A stretch of DNA of 64,000 nucleotides, taken from JACRCG01 sp964524835. GTDB lineage: Bacteria; Desulfobacterota; Desulfuromonadia; Geobacterales; Pseudopelobacteraceae. Positions 42,101 through 49,135 of this stretch are shown here, one piece after another. How positions within the stretch are numbered: the stretch's first letter is position 1; each line of letters starts with the position of its first letter. Position numbers and translations under genes: made by a program. The notes under the pieces were generated by a model, which saw nothing but the letters and a program-made list of their open reading frames with translations, searched no databases and was not told where the DNA came from. The stretch lies in NCBI GenBank assembly GCA_964524835.1, contig CAZGEG010000005.1:62001-126000 (forward strand), read 5' to 3'.

Positions 42101-42199
42101 AGCGCCGCCTACACCGCCCAGGGACCGTATGTGCGGTTCAGGATGAAGTTCGACCAGCAGACGATCAAGGATGCGGCGGGATGGATCAACAAACAATGA
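36200..42199 (+). CDS. Giant outer-membrane protein: DUF11, OmpA and beta-barrel domains
   Basis: A 1999-residue protein. After a signal peptide (ends ASHAVSP) come an Ig-like region (LDQNLNRTARETILVTV, GPDTGVYTGYIPT), a DUF11 domain (about 395-490) and an SdrB/CarboxypepD-like module (GARVYLEDGTFVVSDKRGLF). A second DUF11 segment follows, then an OmpA peptidoglycan-binding domain (about 790-900, with THVTGHTD-like RIHVTGHTDTVRI and LNRRVEVQ). Residues 1160 to the end form alternating strands of a large beta-barrel (YSIDYETGGVFFKEPVFSRD). The ATG at 36200 lacks a clear ribosome site; GTG 36257 would give a shorter signal peptide. It is probably an OM anchor or export channel. Confidence 0.82.
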   Translation: MISSRSRYAGAGSTARHGGVRLFARILPAALPALLCLLSAVASHAVSPRQGDRIINTVTVAASNADVPAVSSTCTLTTVVRTPSKIEYLQYAPSLPGASLVPVAPGSYRGGSGPAMPFSPLPPAVKAGTADPIDLSSPIPLTPALQIHQGDPLFIRVTDLDQNLNRTARETILVTVTNPDDGDSEVVLLTETGPDTGVYTGYIPTVTAAAAPYSGSLSVTEGNSISTGYVDIVDGSDTSATAIMVDPYGITFDSSSGNPVNGATITLINDATGLPAAVFGDDGISSYPASLTTGGSVSDSSGRTYTFPPGGYRFPFLLPGTYRYLVTPPGGYTSPSLVATASIQALPGAPFAVVGGSRGETFAVNPGPALRIDIPLDPAPASLWLQKSAGKDTVGHGDFVPYRLAVTNASTLAAAAGVKIIDTLPAGLRFRPGSVQQNGIPSADPAVSADGRTLTFMVGNLAADTGSDIQYVAEVTAGTRIGPAVNSAVATSASGGTSIPARATVQVRDDFLRTRSTLMGRVTTGSCSGVSGDGSDGVEGARVYLEDGTFVVSDKRGLFHFEGVRPGLHVVQLDLDSLPDGFEAYPCTENSRFAGRAFSQFVETQGGTLWRTDFHLRASAGQPAEKPGAKTTSSAPLQPAVPAIPVAARGKVSLELSNRVAGRSIAYTVSMRASSLPVQSTRLNVILPEGVIYQPGSSRMNGAPVADPIRYDKTLLVYPLGEQPTSWTHEITFTGHPTGATKSNTLATLAYLAADGQQGSSLLTPPAETTVEQDKNIRVIQIPNIVLRPHFPTFGAELDGDDRERLDELARLLTALRADRIHVTGHTDTVRIAPRSRGVYKDNHALSMARARSVGRYLMDRLHLPPEKLTFDGKGPTVPIASNRTAAGKALNRRVEVQTSSSRSIDTSHLRVLKEFSGEQHGVTAITVTGAAETVAAPPGGNAAPGGEQAHLQMNALPAAAATAASPSGSPPRQAAAAVQKQLGILNIGSGDILANRIVMVQTRISAGLVPKLFIDGREVPQDQIGMRSQEADSDTSRYSFLGVDLGPEGDHTLNLQGVDPFGNTRFTESITLKRSGDIAGIRVISTEGNVADGRTPVRMRLELRDASGSVIHAAAELELKDGTLKPLKRDADPLEEMAAGRRLQVNRDGWVEFEPVNNGGPYRIVIARGTAVIEAETYVQPKLRDWILVGLAEGSLGYNAASGNMESLRGAGTAEDLYEDGRIALYAKGQIKGKWLLTTAYDSARTKVESGSGLFRTINPETYYTLYGDAGQQQYDAASTKKLYVRIEREQFYAMFGDYDTGLTVTELSRYSRRMTGIKSELQAQNYEINAFASETDQAYVRDEIPGDGTSGIYRLSRRKIVPNSEKITVETRDRFHSEVVISSRSLGRFTEYSIDYETGGVFFKEPVFSRDGNFNPITIVAEYETLSSVGQDYSYGGRAGLKLLDQRLKVGGSYIHEGLGVRSGNLYGLDTSLKLGDGTRLRAEVASSDLSAGAASRNGTAWLAEAAHHSKTFAARTYYREQGAGFGLGQQPGGEAGTRKFGAEGTYRFSDHLNTNLGAYRQYNLPTGAVRDVAEGKVGYSDSRSGLSLGVLHANDRLGNGSSMVSTQLTAGGKVLTLYDRLTLTIDHAQSVAGNSNSDFPTRTTLGAELKATRNLTILAAQEFIWGKTASTQNSRIGLRATPWKGATITSSVERQLNENDERVFANVGLKQVWQINEAWKADAGLDRSQTLASSSRYQFNTNVPPASGGNENFTAVSTGATYQVKHLTWDSRAEFRVAESQDKWGLLSGVVNEVDGRWAWSGRGQIYQTFAATGIDTTQANLRYGLVFRPPRTNWILLNRLDYYIDTQKGGGTPDSTSWRLVNNLNANWRPRKQLQVSLQHGAKFVRDTIGGRSYGGFTDHIGVEARYDITKKWDIGLRGSVLHSWHGGQFAYSFGPSTGYNIVENAWVSLGYNVVGFEDKDFSSAAYTAQGPYVRFRMKFDQQTIKDAAGWINKQ

Positions 42200-42232
42200 T
42201 GAATGTTGGATTCTGTACTTTGAGGGATTGAA

Positions 42233-45200
42233 ATGATTCGCTACTGCTCACTCATATGTTTTCTTGCCTGCCTGTTTGTTGCAGGTATGTCACACCCCGT
42301 TTTTGCGGCGGTCTGTTCGAATCCGGGCGTTGACGGTCCGGCAGCCATCAGCGGCATCGTCAACAGCTATTATCCCGGCGTGAGTGCAGCGGCCGGATCT
42401 ACTTCCATTACCGTAGGCGCCATCGACACCTCCTCCGGCGGTTCGTCAACACCCATCGCCGCCGGCGACCTGATCATGGTGATACAGATGCAGGATGCCG
42501 ACTTCGACAGCAGCAACACTTCCTCCTACGGAGGGAGCGCCCCGGGCACCGGCTACACGAACCTGAACAACTCCGGAGTTTATGAGTATTCCGTAGTCAG
42601 CTCGGTTGCGGGCGCGACCATCACCATCACTGCGCCGCTGCAGAACGGCTACCGGAATGCTGCTGCGGGACTGTACGGGCAGCGAAGATTCCAGGTCATC
42701 CGCACTCCCCAATATTCCTCTGCAGCTTTCGGCGGCGGCACCGTCTATGTTGCGGTACCGTGGAACGGTGCTACCGGCGGAGTGGTCGCCTTCGACGTTG
42801 CCGGCAACCTCTCGTGGGGCGGCAGCACCATCGAGGTCAGCGGCCGCGGTTTCCGGGGCGGCGCCGGCAGGTCGATTGGCGGTGCGGCAGGATTCAACGC
42901 CAGTGATTATCGCACCGCCGCGGCAAGCAACCCGAACGGCAGCAAGGGTGAGGGGATTGCTGGAACGCCCCGATATGTGTTTACTCCGACAGCCGGAACT
43001 CCCGCAAACTACATAACGAATAATGCGGGCGCTTCGACAGACACCGGTGTCGAGGGGTACCCGAACGGCAGCCGCGCCCGCGGCGCCCCCGGCAATGCCG
43101 GCGGGGGTGGCTCGGACGGCAACCCGACCGCCAATGATCAGAATACCGGTGGCGGTGGCGGAGGCGCCTACGCTGTCGGCGGCATGGGCGGCTACGGCTG
43201 GACCCCCGGCACCCCGCCCGGCTCCATGACTGGCGGTTTCGGCGGCTACTCGGTCCCCATGGGTCCGGGACTGCTGACCTTGGGGGGCGGAGGCGGCGCC
43301 GGCTCCATGAACAACAATACCGGCACGCCGGGCGGATTGTCCGCGAGCGGCGGCGCCGGAGGCGGTATCGTCATCATCCGGGCACGAACCGTCAGCGGCA
43401 CCGGTACCATCAACGCCAACGGCACCCATGCCAACAACAGCATACTTAATGACGCCAGCGGTGGAGGCGGAGCCGGAGGGGCTGTACTGGTATTTGCCAC
43501 CAACAACGGCGGCAGCCTCGGCACGCTGACGATCAACGCTCGCGGAGGCAATGGCGGCACCAACACCGGCGGAGGGACTCCTCACGGCCCAGGAGGCGGC
43601 GGCAGCGGCGGTTTTGTTGCCCTTACCACCGCCGCCGGAGTGGCGATCAACGTCCAGGCCGGCACGAACGGCACCACCGCGACCAGCCCCACATCAACAG
43701 CCGAGTACGGTTCGACCGCCTCATCGGGGGGATACCGGATTTACGCGCTGCAGCCGGTGGACATTCCCGGTGCCGGTTCCAACGCCCTCTGCAGCCCGCT
43801 TCTGACGGCTGTCAAGACTACGACCAAAGCCGAGACCGTCCGGGGCGGCACGACAGGCTACGTCCTAACCGTCGCCAACGCATCGGGGTACGGAACCGCC
43901 ACCGGTGTCGTTCTCACCGACGTGCTCCCCGGCCTCCCCTCCCCGTTCACGCTTGCCTCCACCGACAGCATCACCCTTACCGGAGGTGCCGTGCGGACAG
44001 GAGGGGTAAATCCGGCAGCGGGTGCCACCTCCCCGGCCTGGGGATCCTTTTCCATCCCCGGCGGCGGGTCGGTCACCGTCAGGTTCACCGTCAACATCCC
44101 GGTCGGCACAACGCTTAACACGTACCAGAACCCGGGCACCGTTTCGTACAACAACCCCTCGGCCGGAAGCCCCGGGGCGGCGGCAGCCGTATCGCCGGGC
44201 GACCTTTATTACACCGGCGGCGGCACCGTACCGGGGAGCAACTACAACTCTGCATCTTCTACCCAGGAGGATGTGACAGTATGGGCCCCGGCAACGATAG
44301 CTAAATCATTTCTGCCTGTCAGCATAACTCCCGGCGGGACAAGTACGCTATCAATAGTCATAACAAACGCCAACAGCGTCCCGCTGAATAACGCCGCTTT
44401 TACGGACAGCTATCCTGTCGGACTCACCAACACCGCTGCCCCGAACGGAACGATAGCCGGAGCTGGCTGTTTCGGCACCGTGACAGCGGCGGGCAGCGGT
44501 TCATCGGTCGCCCTTACCGGCGGAGTGATCCCGGCAGGAGGGAGCTGCACGGTATCCGTCAATGTGACGTTCGCGATTGCCGGCAACTACACCAATACGG
44601 TACCTGCCGGGGCGCTCTCCAACACCCGCAACATTACCAACACCGCACCGGCCAGTGCCACGTTGAACCAGGCGGCGGTACAGGCGCCTTCGGTCACCAA
44701 GGCTTTTTCTCCTGCCCAGATCCAGACGGGAGCCATCAGCACCCTTTCCCTGACGGTCGCCAACGGGGGCACTACCAACCTGACCGGCATCGCCTTCACC
44801 GATACGTTGACCGGCATGCAGGTCGCCACGCCGTCGGTCTTCAGCAGCAGTTGCGGCGGCACCTTGACGGCGGCAGCCGGCTCCGGCAGCATAACCCTGG
44901 CAAACGGCTCGCTCAACGCCGGACTGACCTGCACGATTACGGTTCAGGTCACCAGCAGTACCGCGAGCTCTGCGGGCGGCCATGCCAACACCGTCACCGG
45001 CATCACCAGCACCCAGAGCGGTGCGGGCCCGAATTCCAACACCGCCTCCCTGGTGGTTGCCGGAACACCGACCATTGCCAAGGGGTTCCTGCCGGCGACG
45101 ATCGCACCGGGTGCCGTCAGCACATTGACGTTCACCCTCACCAATCCGGGCAACATACCGCTGACCGGCGCCACCTTCAGCGACAACATGGGCCTCGTGA

Positions 45201-47350
45201 AGATAGCCGCGACAGGCGTTGCGGGCGGCACCTGTGCAGGAGTTTCCTCCAACTCGCTCAACGCCGGCACCAGCAGCATTACGCTTTCAGGCCTGACGAT
45301 CCCTGCGGCCGGCAGCTGTACGGCAACGGTCCAGGTGACCGGAACTGTTGCCGGGGTTCAGACCAATATCGCCAACGGCGTTTCCAGCAGCGAGACTCCT
45401 GCGCCCGGGCCGCAGTCGGCGCCTGCACAGTTGACCGTCCTGTTTCCGCCGCAGATAGCAAAAAGTTTTTCCGGCATGATACAGGCGGGAGTAGCAGCGA
45501 GTTATTCGACCCTGACTATCACCCTGACGAATCCGAACAGCGGCACAGGGCTTTCCGGTGTCTCGTTCACGGATAACCTGACTAACATGACCGTGTACAC
45601 GCCACTTGCCACAACCAATGGGTGCGGCGGAACACTCACGGCAGCAGCGGGCGGGGCGGTCGTCGGACTTTCCGGCGGGACACTGGCGGCAGGCGGCAGC
45701 TGCACCATTACCGTCCGCATCGGCAGCTCGGTTCCCAGCCCGGCCGGCGGCCACCCCAATACCATCACCGGTGCCACCAGCACGGAGACCGGCGCAACCC
45801 CGGGCCCTCCCGACACCGCATATCTCAACGTGCTGCAGGCGCCGACCATCAGTAAATCATTCATACCCAATTCCATCGATACCACTACCGGTGTCACCAC
45901 GATGGTACTGACCCTGACCAACCCGAATCCGGTTGCATTAACGGGAGGCGCTGTCACCGACAATTTCCCGGCGAACCTGACCACCACCAATGTTGTCCAG
46001 AACTACATCGGCGCCGGCAGAGGGACCTGTACCGGCATCATTCCAAGCAGCCAGGTTGCAGGGACCTACTATACAAACCGTACCTTCTCAGGCATCACGA
46101 TCCCGGCCAACGGCAGCTGCACCATCTGGGTCGATATGCGCAGCGGTACGGCCGGCGTCTACACCAACACCACTACCGGCATGACTACGGCCCAGACACT
46201 TGCAATCGGACCGGTTTCAAATTCGGCAACGCTTTCCGTCGGGCGCATCGGCATATCCAAGGCATTTTCACCGGCGACCATCGCTGCGGGAGCGACTTCG
46301 GACATCACCTTCACGCTTAACAATCAGAGCGGCGGAAACAGAACTGCAGTGACGTTCAGGGATCTTCTGCCGGCGGCTCCCGCCCAGATGCGGATAGCAA
46401 CGCCGCTTGTAACGGGCAACACCTGCGGCGGAACAATTGCAGATTATAACAATCTTACCGGCCTTATTGCAGCAAATGACACCGGCTTCAGGCTGATAGC
46501 AGGTGTGCTGAACGACAATGCCACATGCACCGTTACCGTGCGGGTCACCGCACCCAGCGCCGGCGCTTACAATAACAATTCCACCAATTTGGGCTATTCG
46601 GGGGGCGGAGTCGGGCCCAACAGCAACGTAGCAACCTTGACAGTACTCAACATGCCGACCATAGTAACGTCGTTCAGTCCGTCTTCAGTTGATGTCTATG
46701 CCGTGTCGACCATGACGTTCACCATAACCAATTCCAACAGCAGCCCGCTAACCAATGCAAACTTTACCGACACCTTGACCGGATTCACCGTTGCCGCTCC
46801 GGCGACCATCGGCGGGACCTGTGCCGGAGTTATCAGTTTGCCCGCACTCGCTGCCGGTACCGCCAGCCTGAACCTGACTGTGCCCAATCTATTACCAGGC
46901 AGCTGCACCATAACCGTCCCGGTATCCAGCGCTGCCGCAGGGAGTTACCCGAACAGTGCCAGCGGCATTACAACCAACCAGACCGGAGCTACAGTCGGAC
47001 CACCCAGCAACAGCGCGACCCTTACCGTCAGCCGCCTGCCGCTGCAGGTCACAAAGACCCCCAGCGTTATGTCCGCATCACCGGGTACCCTGGTGACCTA
47101 TGACGTGGGCTACAGCAATCCCAATGTGACTACCACGCTGCAAAACATCGTCGTATCGGATACCGTCCCGCTATATACTACCTACGATTCTGCATCATGC
47201 GGTCCCCTGCCGGCCGGAATAACCGCATGCAACGTCTCATACACCCCTCCCCCGGCCGGACTGGGGAATGGCTCGGTAACATGGACACTGGTCGGGACCC
47301 TCGGCGCCGGTTCCTCCGGAATTGTGCGTTTATCGGTACGCATTCAGTAG
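42233..47350 (+). CDS. Giant secreted tandem-repeat (DUF11/DUF7933-like) protein
   Basis: This 1705-residue protein has a signal peptide (ends HPVFAA) and an N-terminal domain followed by a Gly-rich region (about 200-470). Next come one DUF11 domain, seven tandem repeats of about 115-130 residues and a final DUF11 domain. Each repeat opens like PTIAKGFLPATIAPGAVSTL and contains one Cys before a GT/GV step and one in a SCT motif (GGSCTITV), suggesting a disulfide per repeat. There is no LPXTG, PEP-CTERM or T9SS tail. It is the likely exported adhesin or fibre of the locus. GAGGGA precedes the start, 33 bases after the barrel gene. Confidence 0.82.
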   Translation: MIRYCSLICFLACLFVAGMSHPVFAAVCSNPGVDGPAAISGIVNSYYPGVSAAAGSTSITVGAIDTSSGGSSTPIAAGDLIMVIQMQDADFDSSNTSSYGGSAPGTGYTNLNNSGVYEYSVVSSVAGATITITAPLQNGYRNAAAGLYGQRRFQVIRTPQYSSAAFGGGTVYVAVPWNGATGGVVAFDVAGNLSWGGSTIEVSGRGFRGGAGRSIGGAAGFNASDYRTAAASNPNGSKGEGIAGTPRYVFTPTAGTPANYITNNAGASTDTGVEGYPNGSRARGAPGNAGGGGSDGNPTANDQNTGGGGGGAYAVGGMGGYGWTPGTPPGSMTGGFGGYSVPMGPGLLTLGGGGGAGSMNNNTGTPGGLSASGGAGGGIVIIRARTVSGTGTINANGTHANNSILNDASGGGGAGGAVLVFATNNGGSLGTLTINARGGNGGTNTGGGTPHGPGGGGSGGFVALTTAAGVAINVQAGTNGTTATSPTSTAEYGSTASSGGYRIYALQPVDIPGAGSNALCSPLLTAVKTTTKAETVRGGTTGYVLTVANASGYGTATGVVLTDVLPGLPSPFTLASTDSITLTGGAVRTGGVNPAAGATSPAWGSFSIPGGGSVTVRFTVNIPVGTTLNTYQNPGTVSYNNPSAGSPGAAAAVSPGDLYYTGGGTVPGSNYNSASSTQEDVTVWAPATIAKSFLPVSITPGGTSTLSIVITNANSVPLNNAAFTDSYPVGLTNTAAPNGTIAGAGCFGTVTAAGSGSSVALTGGVIPAGGSCTVSVNVTFAIAGNYTNTVPAGALSNTRNITNTAPASATLNQAAVQAPSVTKAFSPAQIQTGAISTLSLTVANGGTTNLTGIAFTDTLTGMQVATPSVFSSSCGGTLTAAAGSGSITLANGSLNAGLTCTITVQVTSSTASSAGGHANTVTGITSTQSGAGPNSNTASLVVAGTPTIAKGFLPATIAPGAVSTLTFTLTNPGNIPLTGATFSDNMGLVKIAATGVAGGTCAGVSSNSLNAGTSSITLSGLTIPAAGSCTATVQVTGTVAGVQTNIANGVSSSETPAPGPQSAPAQLTVLFPPQIAKSFSGMIQAGVAASYSTLTITLTNPNSGTGLSGVSFTDNLTNMTVYTPLATTNGCGGTLTAAAGGAVVGLSGGTLAAGGSCTITVRIGSSVPSPAGGHPNTITGATSTETGATPGPPDTAYLNVLQAPTISKSFIPNSIDTTTGVTTMVLTLTNPNPVALTGGAVTDNFPANLTTTNVVQNYIGAGRGTCTGIIPSSQVAGTYYTNRTFSGITIPANGSCTIWVDMRSGTAGVYTNTTTGMTTAQTLAIGPVSNSATLSVGRIGISKAFSPATIAAGATSDITFTLNNQSGGNRTAVTFRDLLPAAPAQMRIATPLVTGNTCGGTIADYNNLTGLIAANDTGFRLIAGVLNDNATCTVTVRVTAPSAGAYNNNSTNLGYSGGGVGPNSNVATLTVLNMPTIVTSFSPSSVDVYAVSTMTFTITNSNSSPLTNANFTDTLTGFTVAAPATIGGTCAGVISLPALAAGTASLNLTVPNLLPGSCTITVPVSSAAAGSYPNSASGITTNQTGATVGPPSNSATLTVSRLPLQVTKTPSVMSASPGTLVTYDVGYSNPNVTTTLQNIVVSDTVPLYTTYDSASCGPLPAGITACNVSYTPPPAGLGNGSVTWTLVGTLGAGSSGIVRLSVRIQ

Positions 47351-47351
47351 T

Positions 47352-47385
47352 TAAAAAAAGCCACCTGCGAAGGTGGCTTTTTTTA
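47352..47385 (+). terminator. Strong terminator closing the DUF11 operon
   Basis: AAAAAAAGCCACCT-GCGA-AGGTGGCTTTTTTT directly follows the stop at 47350. The perfect stem with A and T runs on both sides suggests bidirectional function, also serving the convergent pseudopilin gene. Confidence 0.92.
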
Positions 47386-47411
47386 TTCTGCACGGTTCAA
47401 TTATCGAACGA

Positions 47412-47966
47412 CTATTTTATGCGTACCCCAACATCATCTCCCACTAAAGCCGCGCCATCCACGGCAGTTTCAATAGTGCCGTTGGGCCCGGCGGACAACA
47501 CCCACACCGGTTTCGTATCATCAGCAAAATTGAACACGCTGACAATATATTTGTTACCCCATGAGTCCGGCTTGTCTTCGGCCAGATAGCTCCTGGCTTT
47601 GCCGTTGTAACAGGATTGATCTACCGGAGGCGTAACTCCTGGCAGATTGAGCATGATTCCCAAAGCAATATCATTCGCGCTGATCTGCCAGTCACCGGAA
47701 GAGTCAACTGGGTCGTTACCGGACCCGCTCTGCAGCGTCAGATATGTTGCGGCACAGTTTCCCGGCCTGAAATACGGCCACTTTCCCGTATCCTTCCGGA
47801 ACATGAGCAAAGAAGTCGAAATCGTCCTGCACTCCGCCTGTGTCCTGGCTATCCTCGCCTCATCGATCTGGTTGAAGATCATCGGCACCAGGATGCCGGC
47901 CAAAATGGAAATGATCGCCGCGACAACTATGACTTCTATCAGCGTGAAACCACGATTACCCGCCAT
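47412..47966 (-). CDS. Type II secretion-type pseudopilin (GspG-like)
   Basis: A 184-residue prepilin-like protein with the processing site RG-FTLIEVIVVAAIISILAG and Glu at +5 of the mature protein. The C-terminal portion WGNKYIVSVFNF and LSAGPNGTIET matches GspG major pseudopilins. Prepilin peptidase would cleave after Gly. The start has GGGAG five bases upstream. No other secretion genes are adjacent, so it is an orphan. Given its convergent position next to the DUF11 locus, a role in exporting those proteins is conceivable but unproven. Confidence 0.85.
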   Translation of the reverse strand: MAGNRGFTLIEVIVVAAIISILAGILVPMIFNQIDEARIARTQAECRTISTSLLMFRKDTGKWPYFRPGNCAATYLTLQSGSGNDPVDSSGDWQISANDIALGIMLNLPGVTPPVDQSCYNGKARSYLAEDKPDSWGNKYIVSVFNFADDTKPVWVLSAGPNGTIETAVDGAALVGDDVGVRIK

Positions 47967-48150
47967 GCCAGCTCCCGAATATGGTATTGTGCAATAAAAT
48001 CAGACATATTTGCGCCTTTTTATACACTAGTCCGGTCCTGTTGTCTTGCAAATTCCACCGTTTGAAACAGCAGAGCTGCCATAAAAATCACTCCCGCCGG
48101 ACCGCAAGACATGCTATAGTTACGCACTTTCACCAAAGGATATCCAACAG

Positions 48151-48765
48151 ATGCTGATCCCTAACACGTCCCCCACTTTCCTGCCGTGGGAGGATACCGA
48201 CCCCGCCCCGTCATGGAGCGAGATATTCGGCAATGACAATCCCCTGGCTCTGGAGATAGGCTGCGGAGTCGGCGACTTCATCGTACAGATGGCGGTTCTG
48301 CACCCTGACCTGAATTTTGTCGCGCTTGATTTCTACAACAAAGGATGCATAAAAACCTGCAAAAGGGTAGACAAGGCCGGGCTGAGCAATGTGCGGGTGC
48401 TGCGGGCCGAAGCGCGCAGCTTTATCGATGCCTGCATACCGGCGGGCGCACTCCGGATGGTGGTCATCAACTGCCCCGACCCCTGGCCCAAGCTGCGTCA
48501 CCGGAAAAGGCGCCTGGTCAACTCCGGATTTGCCGCCTACCTGTCACGCTTTATGCGGCCGGAAGCGGAACTCTACTTTGCCACCGATTTTGTCGACTAC
48601 GGCCTGGATGTCGCGGGGTTTATGGCAGAGCAGCCCGGATTCGCCAACCAGCTCGCTCCCGATACATTCCGTCACCATCTGGAAGGGTATCCGGTTTCAA
48701 AATACATGCGTCGCTTTCTGGATATGGGACAGTCAATCTATTACGTTCACTACCGGAAAACATAG
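48151..48765 (+). CDS. trmB: tRNA (guanine-N7-)-methyltransferase
   Basis: A 204-residue SAM-dependent TrmB: LALEIGCGVGDFIVQMA for cofactor, VALDFYNKGCIKTC, then the substrate motif NCPDPWPKLRHRKRRLV and a C-terminal TDFVDYG. It makes m7G46 in the tRNA variable loop. The start follows AAAGGA. It is next to, but probably not functionally linked with, the transporter genes downstream. Confidence 0.92.
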   Translation: MLIPNTSPTFLPWEDTDPAPSWSEIFGNDNPLALEIGCGVGDFIVQMAVLHPDLNFVALDFYNKGCIKTCKRVDKAGLSNVRVLRAEARSFIDACIPAGALRMVVINCPDPWPKLRHRKRRLVNSGFAAYLSRFMRPEAELYFATDFVDYGLDVAGFMAEQPGFANQLAPDTFRHHLEGYPVSKYMRRFLDMGQSIYYVHYRKT

Positions 48766-48786
48766 GGTTACGAGTCGGGGGGCATC

Positions 48787-49134
48787 ATGGACGAGACATC
48801 TTCGGGGAAGGACCTCAGTTTTTTCACACCGCGCGGAGCAACCATGCGGGCGGAGGTACGCGTCATCAAACTGGTTCTGTCGGGATGGCTGATCGCGATT
48901 GTCGGATTCCAGCTCTTCGCCTATCTTCTGGAAGCAAACTATTCCGAACTGCTGCTCGAAGAGCTGACTTTTTTCAATCTGCCGATCCAGTTCTGGCTGA
49001 GCGGCCAGTTGCTGCCGCTCTGGTTCATCATTCTCTGCGTGCTGTTCAATATCTGGATGGATCGTCATTCGACTCAGTCCACGGAGGGCTCGCTCCGCTT
49101 CCGCATAAGGCCGGTCAACGGGGAGGACGAATAA
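48787..49134 (+). CDS. DUF4212 small symporter subunit
   Basis: A 115-residue membrane protein with two hydrophobic helices (LVLSGWLIAIVGFQLFAYLL and LLPLWFIILCVLFNIWM). It matches DUF4212, the small subunit nearly always encoded just before VC_2705-type sodium:solute symporters, as here (one base between genes). It probably assists the main transporter. The ATG at 48787 is the usual family start; an internal Met is possible. Confidence 0.88.
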   Translation: MDETSSGKDLSFFTPRGATMRAEVRVIKLVLSGWLIAIVGFQLFAYLLEANYSELLLEELTFFNLPIQFWLSGQLLPLWFIILCVLFNIWMDRHSTQSTEGSLRFRIRPVNGEDE

Positions 49135-49135
49135 G

